From: Acidobacteriaceae bacterium
GTDB lineage: Bacteria; Acidobacteriota; Terriglobia; Terriglobales; Acidobacteriaceae
Assembly: GCA_030040175.1 (NCBI GenBank)
Contig: JASHUF010000196.1
Coordinates: 1-26,607 of the forward strand
Length of the DNA: 26,607 nucleotides
Direction of reading: 5' to 3'
The first letter of the stretch is position 1. Each line of letters opens with the position of its first letter. Under the pieces are notes generated by a model. That model searched no databases, was not told the DNA's origin, and saw only the letters and a list, made by a program, of their open reading frames with translations. Positions 15,212 to 23,509 of this stretch are shown one piece after another. The position numbers and the translations under genes are program-made.

Positions 15212-16468
15212 ATGACCCGAATGCAAAGCCAGATCGAGGTTCCGGCCGGTGTTCATCTACCCATCTACATGGACAACCAGGCCACCTGTCCGCTGGACCC
15301 GCGGGTGCTGGAGGCAATGATGCCCTGCCTGACCACGCGTTTCGGCAACCCGGCCAGCCGCAGCCACTCCTTTGGCTGGGAGGCCGAGCAGGCGGTGGAG
15401 ACGGCGCGGGCGCAGGCGGCGCAGCTCATCGGCGCCACACCCCAGGAGATGGTTTTCACCTCCGGGGCAACGGAGAGCAACAACCTGGCCCTCAAGGGCG
15501 TGGCCGAGGCCAACCGCAAGCGCGGGAACCACATCGTCACCCAGGCCACCGAGCACAGGGCAGTGCTTGACGTGTGCCGGCGGCTGGAGAAATTTGGCTT
15601 CCGCATAACTTATTTGCCGGTGAAGGCGGACGGGCTGGTCGATCCGGAAGAAGTAAAGCGGGCCCTGGGCGCGGAGACGATTTTAGTCAGCATCATGGCC
15701 GCGAACAACGAGATCGGCGCCCTCCAGCCCATCGGCGCCATCGGCAGAATCTGCCGCGAAAAGGGCGTGCTCTTTCACTCCGACGCGGCGCAGGCCGTGG
15801 GCAAGGTTCCCATCGACGTGAACGCCGATGGGATCGACCTGCTCTCGCTCAGCGGACACAAGATCTACGGCCCCAAAGGGGTGGGCGCGCTGTACGTGCG
15901 CCGGCGCAGCCCGCGGGTTGCGATTACCGCGCGGGTGGATGGCGGCGGCCACGAACGCGGCCTGCGTTCCGGGACGCTGAACGTGCCCGGCATTGTGGGC
16001 CTGGGCAAGGCGTGTGCGATCGCGCGCGTGGAGATGGAAGCGGAGTCCGCGCGTTTGGGCGCCCTGCGCGGCCGGCTGCAGGCAACGCTCCAAGGCGGAC
16101 TGGACGGCGTGTGCGTGAACGGGTCGATGGAATCGCGGCTTCCGGGCAATCTGAACATGAGCTTTTTCGGCGTCGAGGCGGAGTCGCTGATGATGGCGGT
16201 GAGCAATGTGGCGCTCTCGAGCGGGTCGGCGTGCACCTCGGCTGCGCACGAGCCCTCACACGTATTGCGCGCCCTGGGCCTCGACGACAAGACGGCGCAT
16301 TGCTCGATTCGCTTCGGCCTGGGCCGCTTCAACACCGAAGTCGAGGTGGACTACGTGGCTGCGCGAGTGGTGAGCGCGGTGAAGAGGTTGCGCGAGCTCG
16401 TGCCGCGGGACGAGGCGGCAAAGAGCAGCATGGAATTGGCCGGGGAGCGAGTCCGCAGGCGCGGTTGA
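15212..16468 (+). CDS. iscS: Cysteine desulfurase (IscS/NifS type)
   Basis: This PLP enzyme converts cysteine to alanine and passes the sulfur, as a persulfide, to Fe-S assembly and other acceptors. The 418-residue product shows [14 protein letters not shown] at the start of the domain, [10 protein letters not shown], the PLP-stacking histidine H115 (ATEHRAVLD), [10 protein letters not shown], the PLP lysine K217 ([11 protein letters not shown]) and the catalytic cysteine C341 in SSGSACTSA. These are group-I (IscS/NifS) features. The C-terminus has a short basic extension. It follows the Rrf2-type regulator and precedes the IscA-type gene, with no scaffold gene iscU between them, which is unusual for an isc operon. 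The start is supported by the family N-terminus; a start four codons later is also possible. Confidence 0.96.
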   Translation: MTRMQSQIEVPAGVHLPIYMDNQATCPLDPRVLEAMMPCLTTRFGNPASRSHSFGWEAEQAVETARAQAAQLIGATPQEMVFTSGATESNNLALKGVAEANRKRGNHIVTQATEHRAVLDVCRRLEKFGFRITYLPVKADGLVDPEEVKRALGAETILVSIMAANNEIGALQPIGAIGRICREKGVLFHSDAAQAVGKVPIDVNADGIDLLSLSGHKIYGPKGVGALYVRRRSPRVAITARVDGGGHERGLRSGTLNVPGIVGLGKACAIARVEMEAESARLGALRGRLQATLQGGLDGVCVNGSMESRLPGNLNMSFFGVEAESLMMAVSNVALSSGSACTSAAHEPSHVLRALGLDDKTAHCSIRFGLGRFNTEVEVDYVAARVVSAVKRLRELVPRDEAAKSSMELAGERVRRRG

Positions 16469-16524
16469 AGCATCAAAAAAAGCAGGGCAAGCGAAGAGAA
16501 AACGCGAAGGCAAGAGGAGAAACG

Positions 16525-16956
16525 ATGGCAGACATGGTCACTCTGGGATCGAAACCCGCGCCGGGCGCGGATTCCGTCCGTACCGAGCAGGCGAAGGCCG
16601 GAGCGCAGCCCCCGGCGCCGGCGGACGGACTGCACGTCACCGATTCTGCCGTGGTGCACATCCGCGTTGAGCTTGCCAAAGAAGGCATCTCGCCCGAGGA
16701 GGGCGGCTTGCGCCTGGGCGTCATCGGCGGGGGCTGCTCGGGCCACTCCTATTCCATGCGGCTCGAGGCCAGGCCCCGCGAAAGCGATCACGTCTTCGCC
16801 TTCGCTGGGGTGCGCGTCTTCATCGACCCCAAATCCTTCGTGTTCCTCAAGGGCATGACGCTCGATTACGAAGAGACGCTGATCCGCCAGGGATTCAATT
16901 TCATCAATCCCAACGCCACGCGCTCCTGCGGCTGCGGAACATCGTTTTCAACGTAG
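16525..16956 (+). CDS. IscA/ErpA-type Fe-S cluster carrier (HesB family)
   Basis: This 143-residue A-type carrier protein receives and hands on Fe-S clusters. The three conserved cysteines are C71 (GGGCSGHSY), C135 and C137 (RSCGCGTSF), in the HesB/IscA pattern. The first 35 residues are a low-complexity Pro/Ala-rich extension not found in E. coli IscA, then the fold begins at LHVTDSAV. AGAGGAGA stands 5 bp before the ATG and fixes the start. The frame is open far upstream inside iscS, but that is a shadow. It is the third gene of the rrf2-iscS operon, 56 bp after iscS. The subtype (iscA, erpA or sufA) is not determined. Confidence 0.93.
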   Translation: MADMVTLGSKPAPGADSVRTEQAKAGAQPPAPADGLHVTDSAVVHIRVELAKEGISPEEGGLRLGVIGGGCSGHSYSMRLEARPRESDHVFAFAGVRVFIDPKSFVFLKGMTLDYEETLIRQGFNFINPNATRSCGCGTSFST

Positions 16957-16974
16957 TTTGCCGCCTGGCTGACC

Positions 16975-17472
16975 TCAAGCCGATTCATCCTGCGGTTCTT
17001 TCCAGGCAAACGCATTTTCGAAGTGCAGGAACTCCCGCGGCTTGCCCGGCACCAGGTAGACGCTGATCACGTCGAAGCGCACCGAAACAGCATGGGTCGG
17101 CGGCGGCTCGGCACGCGGCAACTGGCGCACGTAGCTGCGGGCCAGCCGCCGCAAGAGGCCGCGCTTGTGCGCATCGACGGCGATCTCGGCGGGGCTCGCG
17201 TCGCGGGCGGTGCGCGTCTTCACTTCAATAAAGCAAAGCTGTCCGCCCTGCCACGCGATCAGGTCCAGATCGCCGGGCAGATTGCCCGCCGACCAGCGCC
17301 GGGCCACGACGACGTACCCTTGGCGCCGCAGATAGAAGTAGACTGCGTCTTCGCCTTCGATGCCGGTGGCCAGATGCGCAGCAAGCGCGGCTCCGCGCCG
17401 GCGCGCCCTCGCCTCCAGGCGGGCGAGCACGCGTTCCATCCAGTCGATCCGCTTTTGCGCCAGCCGCCGCAT
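16975..17472 (-). CDS. YraN/UPF0102-family nuclease-fold protein
   Basis: This 165-residue protein has the UPF0102 (YraN) core: GIEGEDAVYFYLRRQGYVVVARRW, then PGDLDLIAWQGGQLCFIEVKTRT. The residues E, D and E-V-K belong to the restriction-endonuclease-like fold shared with Holliday-junction resolvases, and all are present. The biochemical role of the family is not settled. The first 35 residues (arginine-rich) are longer than in most members; Met12 is an alternative start. It is convergent with iscA (18 bp apart), and follows the aminotransferase on the minus strand after 168 bp. Confidence 0.9.
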   Translation of the reverse strand: MRRLAQKRIDWMERVLARLEARARRRGAALAAHLATGIEGEDAVYFYLRRQGYVVVARRWSAGNLPGDLDLIAWQGGQLCFIEVKTRTARDASPAEIAVDAHKRGLLRRLARSYVRQLPRAEPPPTHAVSVRFDVISVYLVPGKPREFLHFENAFAWKEPQDESA

Positions 17473-17640
17473 CGCCCAACTTCCGCGCCGCGCGAGCCGG
17501 CTCAGGCCGCGAGCCGTTGAAACGCGCGCCCGCGGCCGGGATCCTCTCTGCCTGCGGGGGAAAATTGCTCTTCATTATGCCCCATTTGCCGCAGGCGCGG
17601 AAGAAGGCCGTTCCTCCCATTCTTTGGGTCCACTCCGGGA

Positions 17641-19035
17641 TCAGGCGGGAACGGTTTCCAGCCTGCCCGTTTGTTCGAACTCCTTTTCGGCAGCGGTCAG
17701 GGCATCTTCAAGCAGGTCGAGCGCGACGCTTGCCTCCTCCTCGGTGACCACCAGAGGCGGGGCCAGGCGCAGCGAGGTTTCTCCGCAGCCCAGGATCATG
17801 AGGCCGCGCTCGAAGGCCAGCGTCTCCAGGCGATTGCGCAGCTCGGGGGCCGGCTCGCGCGTGGCCTGGTTCTTCACGATCTCGATGCCGATCATCAGCC
17901 CCCGTCCACGCGCCTCGCCCACGTGCGGGTGGGTGCGCGTCCAGCCGCGCAGCCGGTCCAGCATCGAGGCGCCCACGCGCGCGGCGTTGGCGATGGCTTC
18001 GCGCTCGAGGATCTCCAGGGTGGCAAGCGCCGCTGCGATTGAAACCGGGTTTCCGCCGAAGGTCGACGCGTGCGATCCCGGCACCCAGTTCATGATCTCG
18101 GCGCGTGTCATGCAGATGCCGAGCGGCATGCCGCTGGCGATGCCCTTGGCGATGCAGACGATGTCGGGTTCCACGCCCGCGTGCTCGATGGCCCACCATT
18201 TGCCGGTTCGCCCGGCGCCGCTTTGCACCTCGTCCGCAACCAGGAGAATCCCGTGCCGGTTGCAGATGGCCCTGAGCTCCCGCAGGAAGCTGTCGGGCGC
18301 GACTACATAGCCGCCCTCGCCCTGGATGGGCTCGACGAAGATGGCGGCCACTTCTTCCGGCGGCAGGATGGTCTTGAAGATGCTCTCTTCGATGTGGCGT
18401 GCGCAGCCCAGGCTGAAGGCCTCCTGCTCCTTGGCGCCGCCGGTGCAGCCGCGGTAGGTGTAAGGGAAGGGCACGTGGGTGACGCCGGAAACGAGCGGCG
18501 CGAAACGGCGCTTCTGCTGCGGCTTGGAGCCGGTGAGCGCGAGCGCGCCCATGGTGCGCCCGTGGAATGCGCCCAGGAACGAGAGGATGTGCTGGCGGCC
18601 GGTGTGATAGCGGGCGATCTTGAGCGCGCACTCGATGGCCTCGGCGCCGGAGTTGCCGAAGAAAAAGCGGTGCGGGCCGGGCATGGGCGCGATCGCAGAG
18701 AGCCGCTCGGCCAGGACGGTCAGCCCCTCGTGGTAAAAATCGGTTCCGGAGATGTGCAGCAGCTCTCCGGCCTGCTTGCGGATGGCGGCCACCACTTCAG
18801 GATGGCAATGGCCGGTGGAGACCACGGCGATGCCTGCGGCAAAGTCGAGGAACTCGTTGCCGTCCACGTCTTCCACACGAATGCCGCGTCCGCGTTTGGC
18901 CACCAGCGGATAGGAACGGGTATAGCTGGGCGAAACCAGCCGGCGGTCGGCGGCCACGGCGGCCTGGGCCTTGGGACCGGGCAGGGCAGTGACCAGCCTG
19001 GGCCCGAATTGCGCGTGCATCTGTTCTCGCGTCAT
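17641..19035 (-). CDS. Class-III PLP aminotransferase (4-aminobutyrate/acetylornithine type)
   Basis: This class-III aminotransferase (464 residues) moves an amino group from an omega-amino acid to a 2-oxo acid. Visible motifs are GIRVEDVDGNEFLDFAAGIAVVSTGHCHPEV (51-81), FFGNSGAEAIECALKIAR, FHGRTMGALALTGS (158-170), VEPIQGEGGY, the PLP-binding D268 (LLVADEVQSGAGRTG) and the Schiff-base lysine K297 (IAKGIASGMPLG). This pattern suits GabT-like 4-aminobutyrate transaminases, but ornithine or acetylornithine enzymes are close, so the substrate is left open. The ATG at 19035 was chosen because GAGGAGA precedes it at 8 bp; the frame continues to 19161 without family resemblance. It lies upstream of yraN on the same strand. 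Confidence 0.93.
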   Translation of the reverse strand: MTREQMHAQFGPRLVTALPGPKAQAAVAADRRLVSPSYTRSYPLVAKRGRGIRVEDVDGNEFLDFAAGIAVVSTGHCHPEVVAAIRKQAGELLHISGTDFYHEGLTVLAERLSAIAPMPGPHRFFFGNSGAEAIECALKIARYHTGRQHILSFLGAFHGRTMGALALTGSKPQQKRRFAPLVSGVTHVPFPYTYRGCTGGAKEQEAFSLGCARHIEESIFKTILPPEEVAAIFVEPIQGEGGYVVAPDSFLRELRAICNRHGILLVADEVQSGAGRTGKWWAIEHAGVEPDIVCIAKGIASGMPLGICMTRAEIMNWVPGSHASTFGGNPVSIAAALATLEILEREAIANAARVGASMLDRLRGWTRTHPHVGEARGRGLMIGIEIVKNQATREPAPELRNRLETLAFERGLMILGCGETSLRLAPPLVVTEEEASVALDLLEDALTAAEKEFEQTGRLETVPA

Positions 19036-19467
19036 AGCACTTGTCTCCTCGGCAGATTGCGTCAGGGGCAGATTGCGTTGGGCGGCCTTCGCGGCACATG
19101 CGCAAGGCCGGCCATGCCCTCGATGGGGATCGTTCATTCCCCTCGCCCGGCAAAAGAACAACGCGGGCGAGACTTGGGCGAGAGAGAATCTTCGGACGGC
19201 TCGGGATCAGTCGCCGCCGAAGAGGCTAGGTCGGGTGCGGACGGGCAGCACGCGCAGGTGCCGGCGCGGGCAGATCGAACGGGCGCGCGACCGCGACCAG
19301 CGCTTCGTGGCCGGAGCCGTCGCCAAATGCCGGGAAAGGCGCGCCTGCATGGAAGTCTCCGCTCCAGCTGAGGATACCACGAGCCAGGGACGCGCCTCCA
19401 CGTCCGGAGTGAGCGGGGACGCGCCGGGCAGGCGCGGGACGGAACGGGAGGGGTTCCGGGTGCGGTT
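19036..19467. other. Gene-poor stretch between the aminotransferase gene and repeat C
   Basis: About 430 bp hold the aminotransferase leader and otherwise only overlapping GC-rich open frames. One plus-strand frame runs to a TAG at 19469-19471 (inside the left CTAG of repeat C) and one minus-strand frame covers 19226-19486, but neither has a family motif, a ribosome-binding site or a credible start. A decayed gene is possible. I see no RNA gene. Confidence 0.4.
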
Positions 19468-19603
19468 CTAGGACCGGTTGCATCAATGGTGTTTTGAAAG
19501 GGCACGACTTGACTCGTGCCCATAAGCGCCAACAAAATCGCGGGCTTTAGCCCCTGAGGGGCGTTTTCTCATCGCCATGGGCCATTGCTGCAACCAGCTC
19601 TAG
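19468..19603. repeat. CTAG-bounded palindromic repeat, copy C (short, intact form)
   Basis: This 136-bp element is bounded by CTAG on both sides. It begins CTAGGACCGGTTGCATCAAT, and the right end read inward from the other strand is CTAGAGCTGGTTGCAGCAAT. It contains two hairpins: GGGCACGA/TCGTGCCC around 19499-19520 and GGGCTTTAGCCC around 19543-19554. It is the simplest copy in the window and serves as reference for the interruptions in copy B. Its right CTAG (19600-19603) holds the stop codon of the 19600-20250 gene. Confidence 0.85.
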
Positions 19604-20250
19604 GACGACGGCGTCTGGTCGAAGGCGTTGGCCGGCACCAGCGGCGTGGCCGCGTCGCCGTCGAGGGTCACCGAGCCGTTTTCGAAGGCGTGCAGGCTGC
19701 TCGCGTCGGCAGCCAGCGTCATCCAGCAGGCCGCGCTTTTCTTGAGTAGACTGCAGGCGATCTCCATCGTGTACTGGGTCTGGGAATGGCCCTTGGGACT
19801 GCCCTTGGCGCGCTCGATCCAGAGACGATGGCTGCCCAGCGAGTAGAGGCCGAAGACCGGGTCGATGAGATCGAACTCCTGCTTGAGCCCGTCGGCCGCG
19901 CCCTGGCCGAAACCGGCCAGATCCTGCCCGGTCATGGGCTGGCCGTAGCAGTCGAAGGGCAGATCGACGACCACAATGACCGAGGAGGGAGTGCCGTGCC
20001 GGGCCGTCAAGGGCACGCGGATGCATGCGGTTCCCTTGACTGTGCCCTGAGTCGCGAGGGATTGCTGCTGCGTCCCCTCCGCGGGCGGGGCAGACTTGCT
20101 TGCGGCCACCACCCAGCCGGGCGGCAGGCTGTAGCTGAATCCCAATTCCGCGGAGAGGCCGGGGGACGAGGAATCAGTGGAGGGGAGCGACTGCGCGCAG
20201 AGCGCCGCGCAGTTAAAAAGAAGAATGGCGATGGCCCCAGCGCGCAGCAA
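19600..20250 (-). CDS. Secreted hypothetical protein
   Basis: This 216-residue protein has a clear signal peptide (MLRAGAIAILLFNCAALCAQ, cleavage near 20) and no recognised domain. The mature part starts with a Ser/Pro-rich stretch, then GFSYSLPPGWVVAASKSAP, a mostly beta pattern seen in small periplasmic proteins of acidobacteria. There are four mature-part cysteines (C76, C101, C165 and C173 by my count) that could form disulphides. The final codons TCC TAG lie in the terminal CTAG of repeat C, so the repeat sets the end of the protein. The start is supported by the signal peptide; the leader has GGGGGAAC before the ATG. It is followed upstream by the DUF4337 gene on the same strand with about 100 bp between. 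Function unknown. Confidence 0.8.
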   Translation of the reverse strand: MLRAGAIAILLFNCAALCAQSLPSTDSSSPGLSAELGFSYSLPPGWVVAASKSAPPAEGTQQQSLATQGTVKGTACIRVPLTARHGTPSSVIVVVDLPFDCYGQPMTGQDLAGFGQGAADGLKQEFDLIDPVFGLYSLGSHRLWIERAKGSPKGHSQTQYTMEIACSLLKKSAACWMTLAADASSLHAFENGSVTLDGDAATPLVPANAFDQTPSS

Positions 20251-20351
20251 TGCAGTTCCCCCTAAGCGGATGCCTCCCGGTTGGGAAGAGATCCCGTGTC
20301 ATGCCGGGTTGGCGCCGGCTTTTCAGCGTCTGCTTGCCTGCCTCCTCTCCT

Positions 20352-20894
20352 TTAACGGAGAAGATACGCAGACGCGACCGAGGCGATCCCGGCCAGGGAA
20401 AAGACGATGCCGAGATACCAGTAGATGCGGCTCCGGGTCAGCAGGGTCACAGAGGTGATGACCAGTCCGATCTCGAGCAGGGCCTCGGCGAGGTCGAAGC
20501 GGTTGGCGCGGGCCTCGGCACGGCTCACGTCGGCTTCGAACTCGTGGGCCTGTTTTTCGGCCTCGTCCAGCTCCTGCGCCCACTTGGCCTGGTGGTCGGC
20601 GTAGGACTTGGCGAGCTTGGCGGCGGCCTTGGGGTCGGTGACCGTCACCACGCCCAGCAGGTCGGTCATCAGCTCGGTGTCGTTGGCGCGGATCTTGTGC
20701 GCCTGGTAGAAGTTCCACTGGTCGGTGGCCCGGTTCTGGGTGAGAATAGCCTCGGTGTGGGTGCGGTGGCCGAGGACGGTGGTGATGGCTACGAGCACGG
20801 CCAGCACGGCCATGGTGAAGGCCACGGGACGCATGCCTTCATGCGATCCGTGCTCAGCATGCTCCTCGAGTTCCTGGGCTTCGTCGGCTTCCAT
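20352..20894 (-). CDS. DUF4337-family membrane protein
   Basis: This 180-residue protein matches the DUF4337 pattern: an acidic N-terminus, a first transmembrane helix (RPVAFTMAVLAVLVAITTVLGH, about 22-43), then NRATDQWNFYQAHKIRAND, a long charged helical stretch (about 85-135, likely coiled coil), and two closing transmembrane helices (EALLEIGLVITSVTLL and IYWYLGIVFSLAGIASVASAYLL). The family's function is unknown. The ATG at 20894 was chosen because AGAGAGGAAG lies about 10 bp upstream and the extra residues to 20993 are not family-like. It is divergent from the AhpD-like gene (145 bp between starts) and could share a promoter region with it. Confidence 0.85.
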   Translation of the reverse strand: MEADEAQELEEHAEHGSHEGMRPVAFTMAVLAVLVAITTVLGHRTHTEAILTQNRATDQWNFYQAHKIRANDTELMTDLLGVVTVTDPKAAAKLAKSYADHQAKWAQELDEAEKQAHEFEADVSRAEARANRFDLAEALLEIGLVITSVTLLTRSRIYWYLGIVFSLAGIASVASAYLLR

Positions 20895-21039
20895 GGGCAA
20901 GCATCTTCCTCTCTGGACATTCGAAGATCTTAAGAGTACATTTACCCCTCTAAGCCTAAAACTGGAAGTATATGGGTCGGGACCCCGGGACACAATTGGG
21001 AATCAACGACTGGGAATCCAAGGACAGAAAGGAGAAAGC

Positions 21040-21663
21040 ATGTCCGCAAGAATCCCGTCCCTTGCGCCGGGTTCGTCTCCGGACGCAACCGTAAACGGAC
21101 TCATCGATTTCGCCAGGAACGGTTTCGGCGATACCGAGATGTTCGGGCTCCTGGCGCGCCGGCCTGAGCTGTTGAAGCGCGCCGCAGCGATGTTTGCCTA
21201 TTTCCTTGCCGGGCAAGGCGGACTGATTGAACCGCCTCTGCTCGAACTGATGCGGCTGCGCGGAGCCAACCTGAACGCCTGCACTTATTGCGCAACGGTG
21301 CGCCTGCAGCCGGTGGCCGGCCAGGTTAAGCCGCGGGAAGCGGGGCTGGGGCTGCGCGACATCACCGGCATGAACAAGGCACAGGCAGTCTCGGCGCTGC
21401 GCGGCACGCTGGATACCTCGGCGTTCACGCCGCGCGAGACGGCCGCTCTCAAGCTGGTTGATCGTATCGTGGTCGATCCACACGGCGTGGACGACAGCTT
21501 GTTCGAGGAGCTGCGCCGTCACTTCAGCGACGAGGAGATCATCGAGCTGGTGTGCGCGAGCAGCCTGTTCACCTGGGCGGGTACGCTGAACACCGTGGTT
21601 CACGTGAGCACCGGCGCCGAAGGCATCTACGGCGAACAGGGAGTCTACGCTACGGCGAATTGA
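21040..21663 (+). CDS. Carboxymuconolactone decarboxylase/AhpD-like protein
   Basis: This 207-residue protein belongs to the AhpD/CMD superfamily. The redox motif is NACTYCATVR with C81 and C84 (C-x2-C). Members reduce peroxides through these cysteines or act on lactones; the CxxC makes the AhpD-like alkylhydroperoxidase activity more likely. The C-terminal half (DRIVVDPHGVDDSLFEELRRHFSDEEIIELVCASSLFTWAGTLNTVVHV) is the second helical part typical of the group. AAGGAG stands 5-6 bp before the ATG at 21040 and decides the start, although the frame is open back to 20725. No AhpC or other redox partner is adjacent. Confidence 0.9.
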   Translation: MSARIPSLAPGSSPDATVNGLIDFARNGFGDTEMFGLLARRPELLKRAAAMFAYFLAGQGGLIEPPLLELMRLRGANLNACTYCATVRLQPVAGQVKPREAGLGLRDITGMNKAQAVSALRGTLDTSAFTPRETAALKLVDRIVVDPHGVDDSLFEELRRHFSDEEIIELVCASSLFTWAGTLNTVVHVSTGAEGIYGEQGVYATAN

Positions 21664-21864
21664 AAGCCGCCGGAATCCAAATTCCCCGCAAAGTCGTCGA
21701 AGGGGGACGCAGGGGGAAGTTTGCGCGCCAGGGCCGCCCCGAATCCCTGCCCGCGACCGACTCAGCTTTCAATCGGCTTGACCGGACGCACAATTACCGG
21801 AGCACGCTCGAAAAGGCGAGCTGCGGGCACGGCAGGCTGAGAACCGAAAGCTGAACGCTGCCTT

Positions 21865-23343
21865 TCATTTTCGTTTCCAGCGCGTGCCGTCCTTCGAATC
21901 CTCGATGACAATGCCCTTTGCCGCCAGTTGCGCGCGAATCGCGTCCGCGCGGGCAAAATTGCGCTGCTTCTTGGCCTGGTTGCGTTCGGCCACCAGCGTG
22001 TCCACTTCCGCATCAGAGATGGACGCGCTGGCCACCAGCTCCGGGGCTACGCTGTCCATGCGCCCCGAGCCTCTAGCCCAGGCCAGCGCGCGGCGCGTGG
22101 CTTCGGCATCGTGATCGGCAATGACTGCAAAGACCGCGTCAAAGTCCTCGAGCACGGCGAGAACCGCAGCGCGGTTGCCCAAAAAGAACTCGCTCTTGTC
22201 CATGGCCGTGTTGGCGCTGCGCACCAGATCGAAGACGGGCGCGCGCGCGTCAGCGGTATTCAGGTCATTGGCCAGCGCCGCGCGGTAGGCTTCCCGCGCT
22301 GCGAGCGCCGCGGCTTCGAGGGCCGGGTTCTGGCCTTCAGGAAACGGGCCGGAGACGAGCCGGGCGCGAAAGGTGCGCAGGCGGTCGATGGCGCCGGTCG
22401 AGTCGGCCAGGCTGTCGAAAGTGAAGTTGAGCGGATGCCGGTAAGGGACGGAGATGAGCGCCAGGCGGATCGCGGAGGCGCGGTAGCCCTTGAGCAGCAG
22501 GTCGCGCAGAGTGTAGAAATTGCCCTCGCTCTTCGACATCTTGCGCCCGTCGACGAGCAGGAAGCGCACGTGCATCCAGTGGCGGGCGAAGGGCTTGCCC
22601 GTGGCCGTCTCGCTCTGCGCAATCTCGTTCTCGTGGTGCGGGAAGATCAGATCCTCGCCGCCCGCGTGCAGATCGAAGCTCTCGCCCAGGTATTCCATGG
22701 CCATGGTGGAGCACTCGATGTGCCAGCCCGGACGGCCGCGGCCGAGGGGGGTCTCCCACGAGGTTTCGCCGGGTTTGGCCGCCTTCCACAGGGCGAAGTC
22801 GCGGGCCGAGTCCTTCTCGTAGTCGTCGACATCGACACGCGCGCCGTCCTCCATGCCGGAAAGGTCCTTCTTGCTCAGCTTGCCGTAGGCGGGAAAGGCG
22901 GCGATGCGGAAGTACCAGGAGCCGTCGTCGGTGCGGTAGGCGGCGCCCGCTTTCGCCAGCCGCTCAATGAGGGCGGCCATCTGCGGGATGTGATCCGTGG
23001 CCCGTGCGATCAGCTCCGGCCGCTCAATGCGCAGGGCGTCGAGGTCCGCGAAGAACGCCTCTTCGTAGGGCGCGGTGTATGCGCCGATGGGCTGGCCGGC
23101 GGCGGCGGCGTTGCGGATGATCTTGTCGTCCACATCGGTGATGTTCATGACCTGGCGGACTTCGACGCCGGTGAGGCGCAGGAAGCGGCGCAGCACGTCG
23201 ATGTGCAGGAAGGTGCGGAAGTTGCCGATGTGGCCGTAGTCGTAGACCGTGGGCCCGCAGGCGTACATGCCGAGCGCCTTGCCGTCCAAGGGGATGAGCG
23301 GGTCCAGTTGTCCCGAGAGGGTGTTGAAGAGGCGGAGGGTCAT
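21865..23343 (-). CDS. cysS: Cysteinyl-tRNA synthetase
   Basis: This class-I aminoacyl-tRNA synthetase charges tRNA-Cys. From the ATG at 23343 it has 492 residues, slightly longer than the E. coli enzyme. The zinc site is C29 (MYACGPTVYDYGHIGN), C211 (WHIECSTMAM), H236 and E240 (FPHHENEIAQSE). The HIGH signature is HIGN at 38-41, and KMSKS is at 268-272 (GRKMSKSEGN). The C-terminal helical and tRNA-recognition regions are present and the protein ends in TRWKRK. The frame is open to 23472, but that extension is not conserved in the family. Convergent with the AhpD-like gene. No T-box or other leader element is visible upstream. Confidence 0.97.
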   Translation of the reverse strand: MTLRLFNTLSGQLDPLIPLDGKALGMYACGPTVYDYGHIGNFRTFLHIDVLRRFLRLTGVEVRQVMNITDVDDKIIRNAAAAGQPIGAYTAPYEEAFFADLDALRIERPELIARATDHIPQMAALIERLAKAGAAYRTDDGSWYFRIAAFPAYGKLSKKDLSGMEDGARVDVDDYEKDSARDFALWKAAKPGETSWETPLGRGRPGWHIECSTMAMEYLGESFDLHAGGEDLIFPHHENEIAQSETATGKPFARHWMHVRFLLVDGRKMSKSEGNFYTLRDLLLKGYRASAIRLALISVPYRHPLNFTFDSLADSTGAIDRLRTFRARLVSGPFPEGQNPALEAAALAAREAYRAALANDLNTADARAPVFDLVRSANTAMDKSEFFLGNRAAVLAVLEDFDAVFAVIADHDAEATRRALAWARGSGRMDSVAPELVASASISDAEVDTLVAERNQAKKQRNFARADAIRAQLAAKGIVIEDSKDGTRWKRK

Positions 23344-23509
23344 CGTTCGCGAAGGGCGTAAAGGGGAGAAATCTCCTGCATCTGCGGCCTCTCCGATTGT
23401 AGCAGCGCGGGAATCGATGCCCGGCGCGCCGGAGAACTGGCGCGTGGGAGGGGAGCGGACGCAGTTCGGCAAGACCTGCAGGCCCGCTTGTCGGCTCAGG
23501 GGCGCAGTT

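Noticed and set aside
15574..16956. A 460-residue frame covering iscS and the IscA-type gene
   Set aside because: Only the last 143 residues are real (the carrier, with its own AGAGGAGA and ATG at 16525); the upstream part is a frame-shifted reading of iscS.
18971..19471. A 166-residue plus-strand frame ending in the left CTAG of repeat C
   Set aside because: It overlaps the aminotransferase start, has no motif and no ribosome-binding site. The stop coincidence is intriguing given the other copies, but not enough to call a gene.
19226..19486. An 86-residue minus-strand frame with a plausible-looking middle part
   Set aside because: Its only ATG is inside repeat C, there is no ribosome-binding site, and no family resemblance. 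Left as an undetermined stretch.
21928..23361. A 477-residue plus-strand frame opposite cysS
   Set aside because: No recognisable domains; cysS on the minus strand has its complete set of synthetase signatures.
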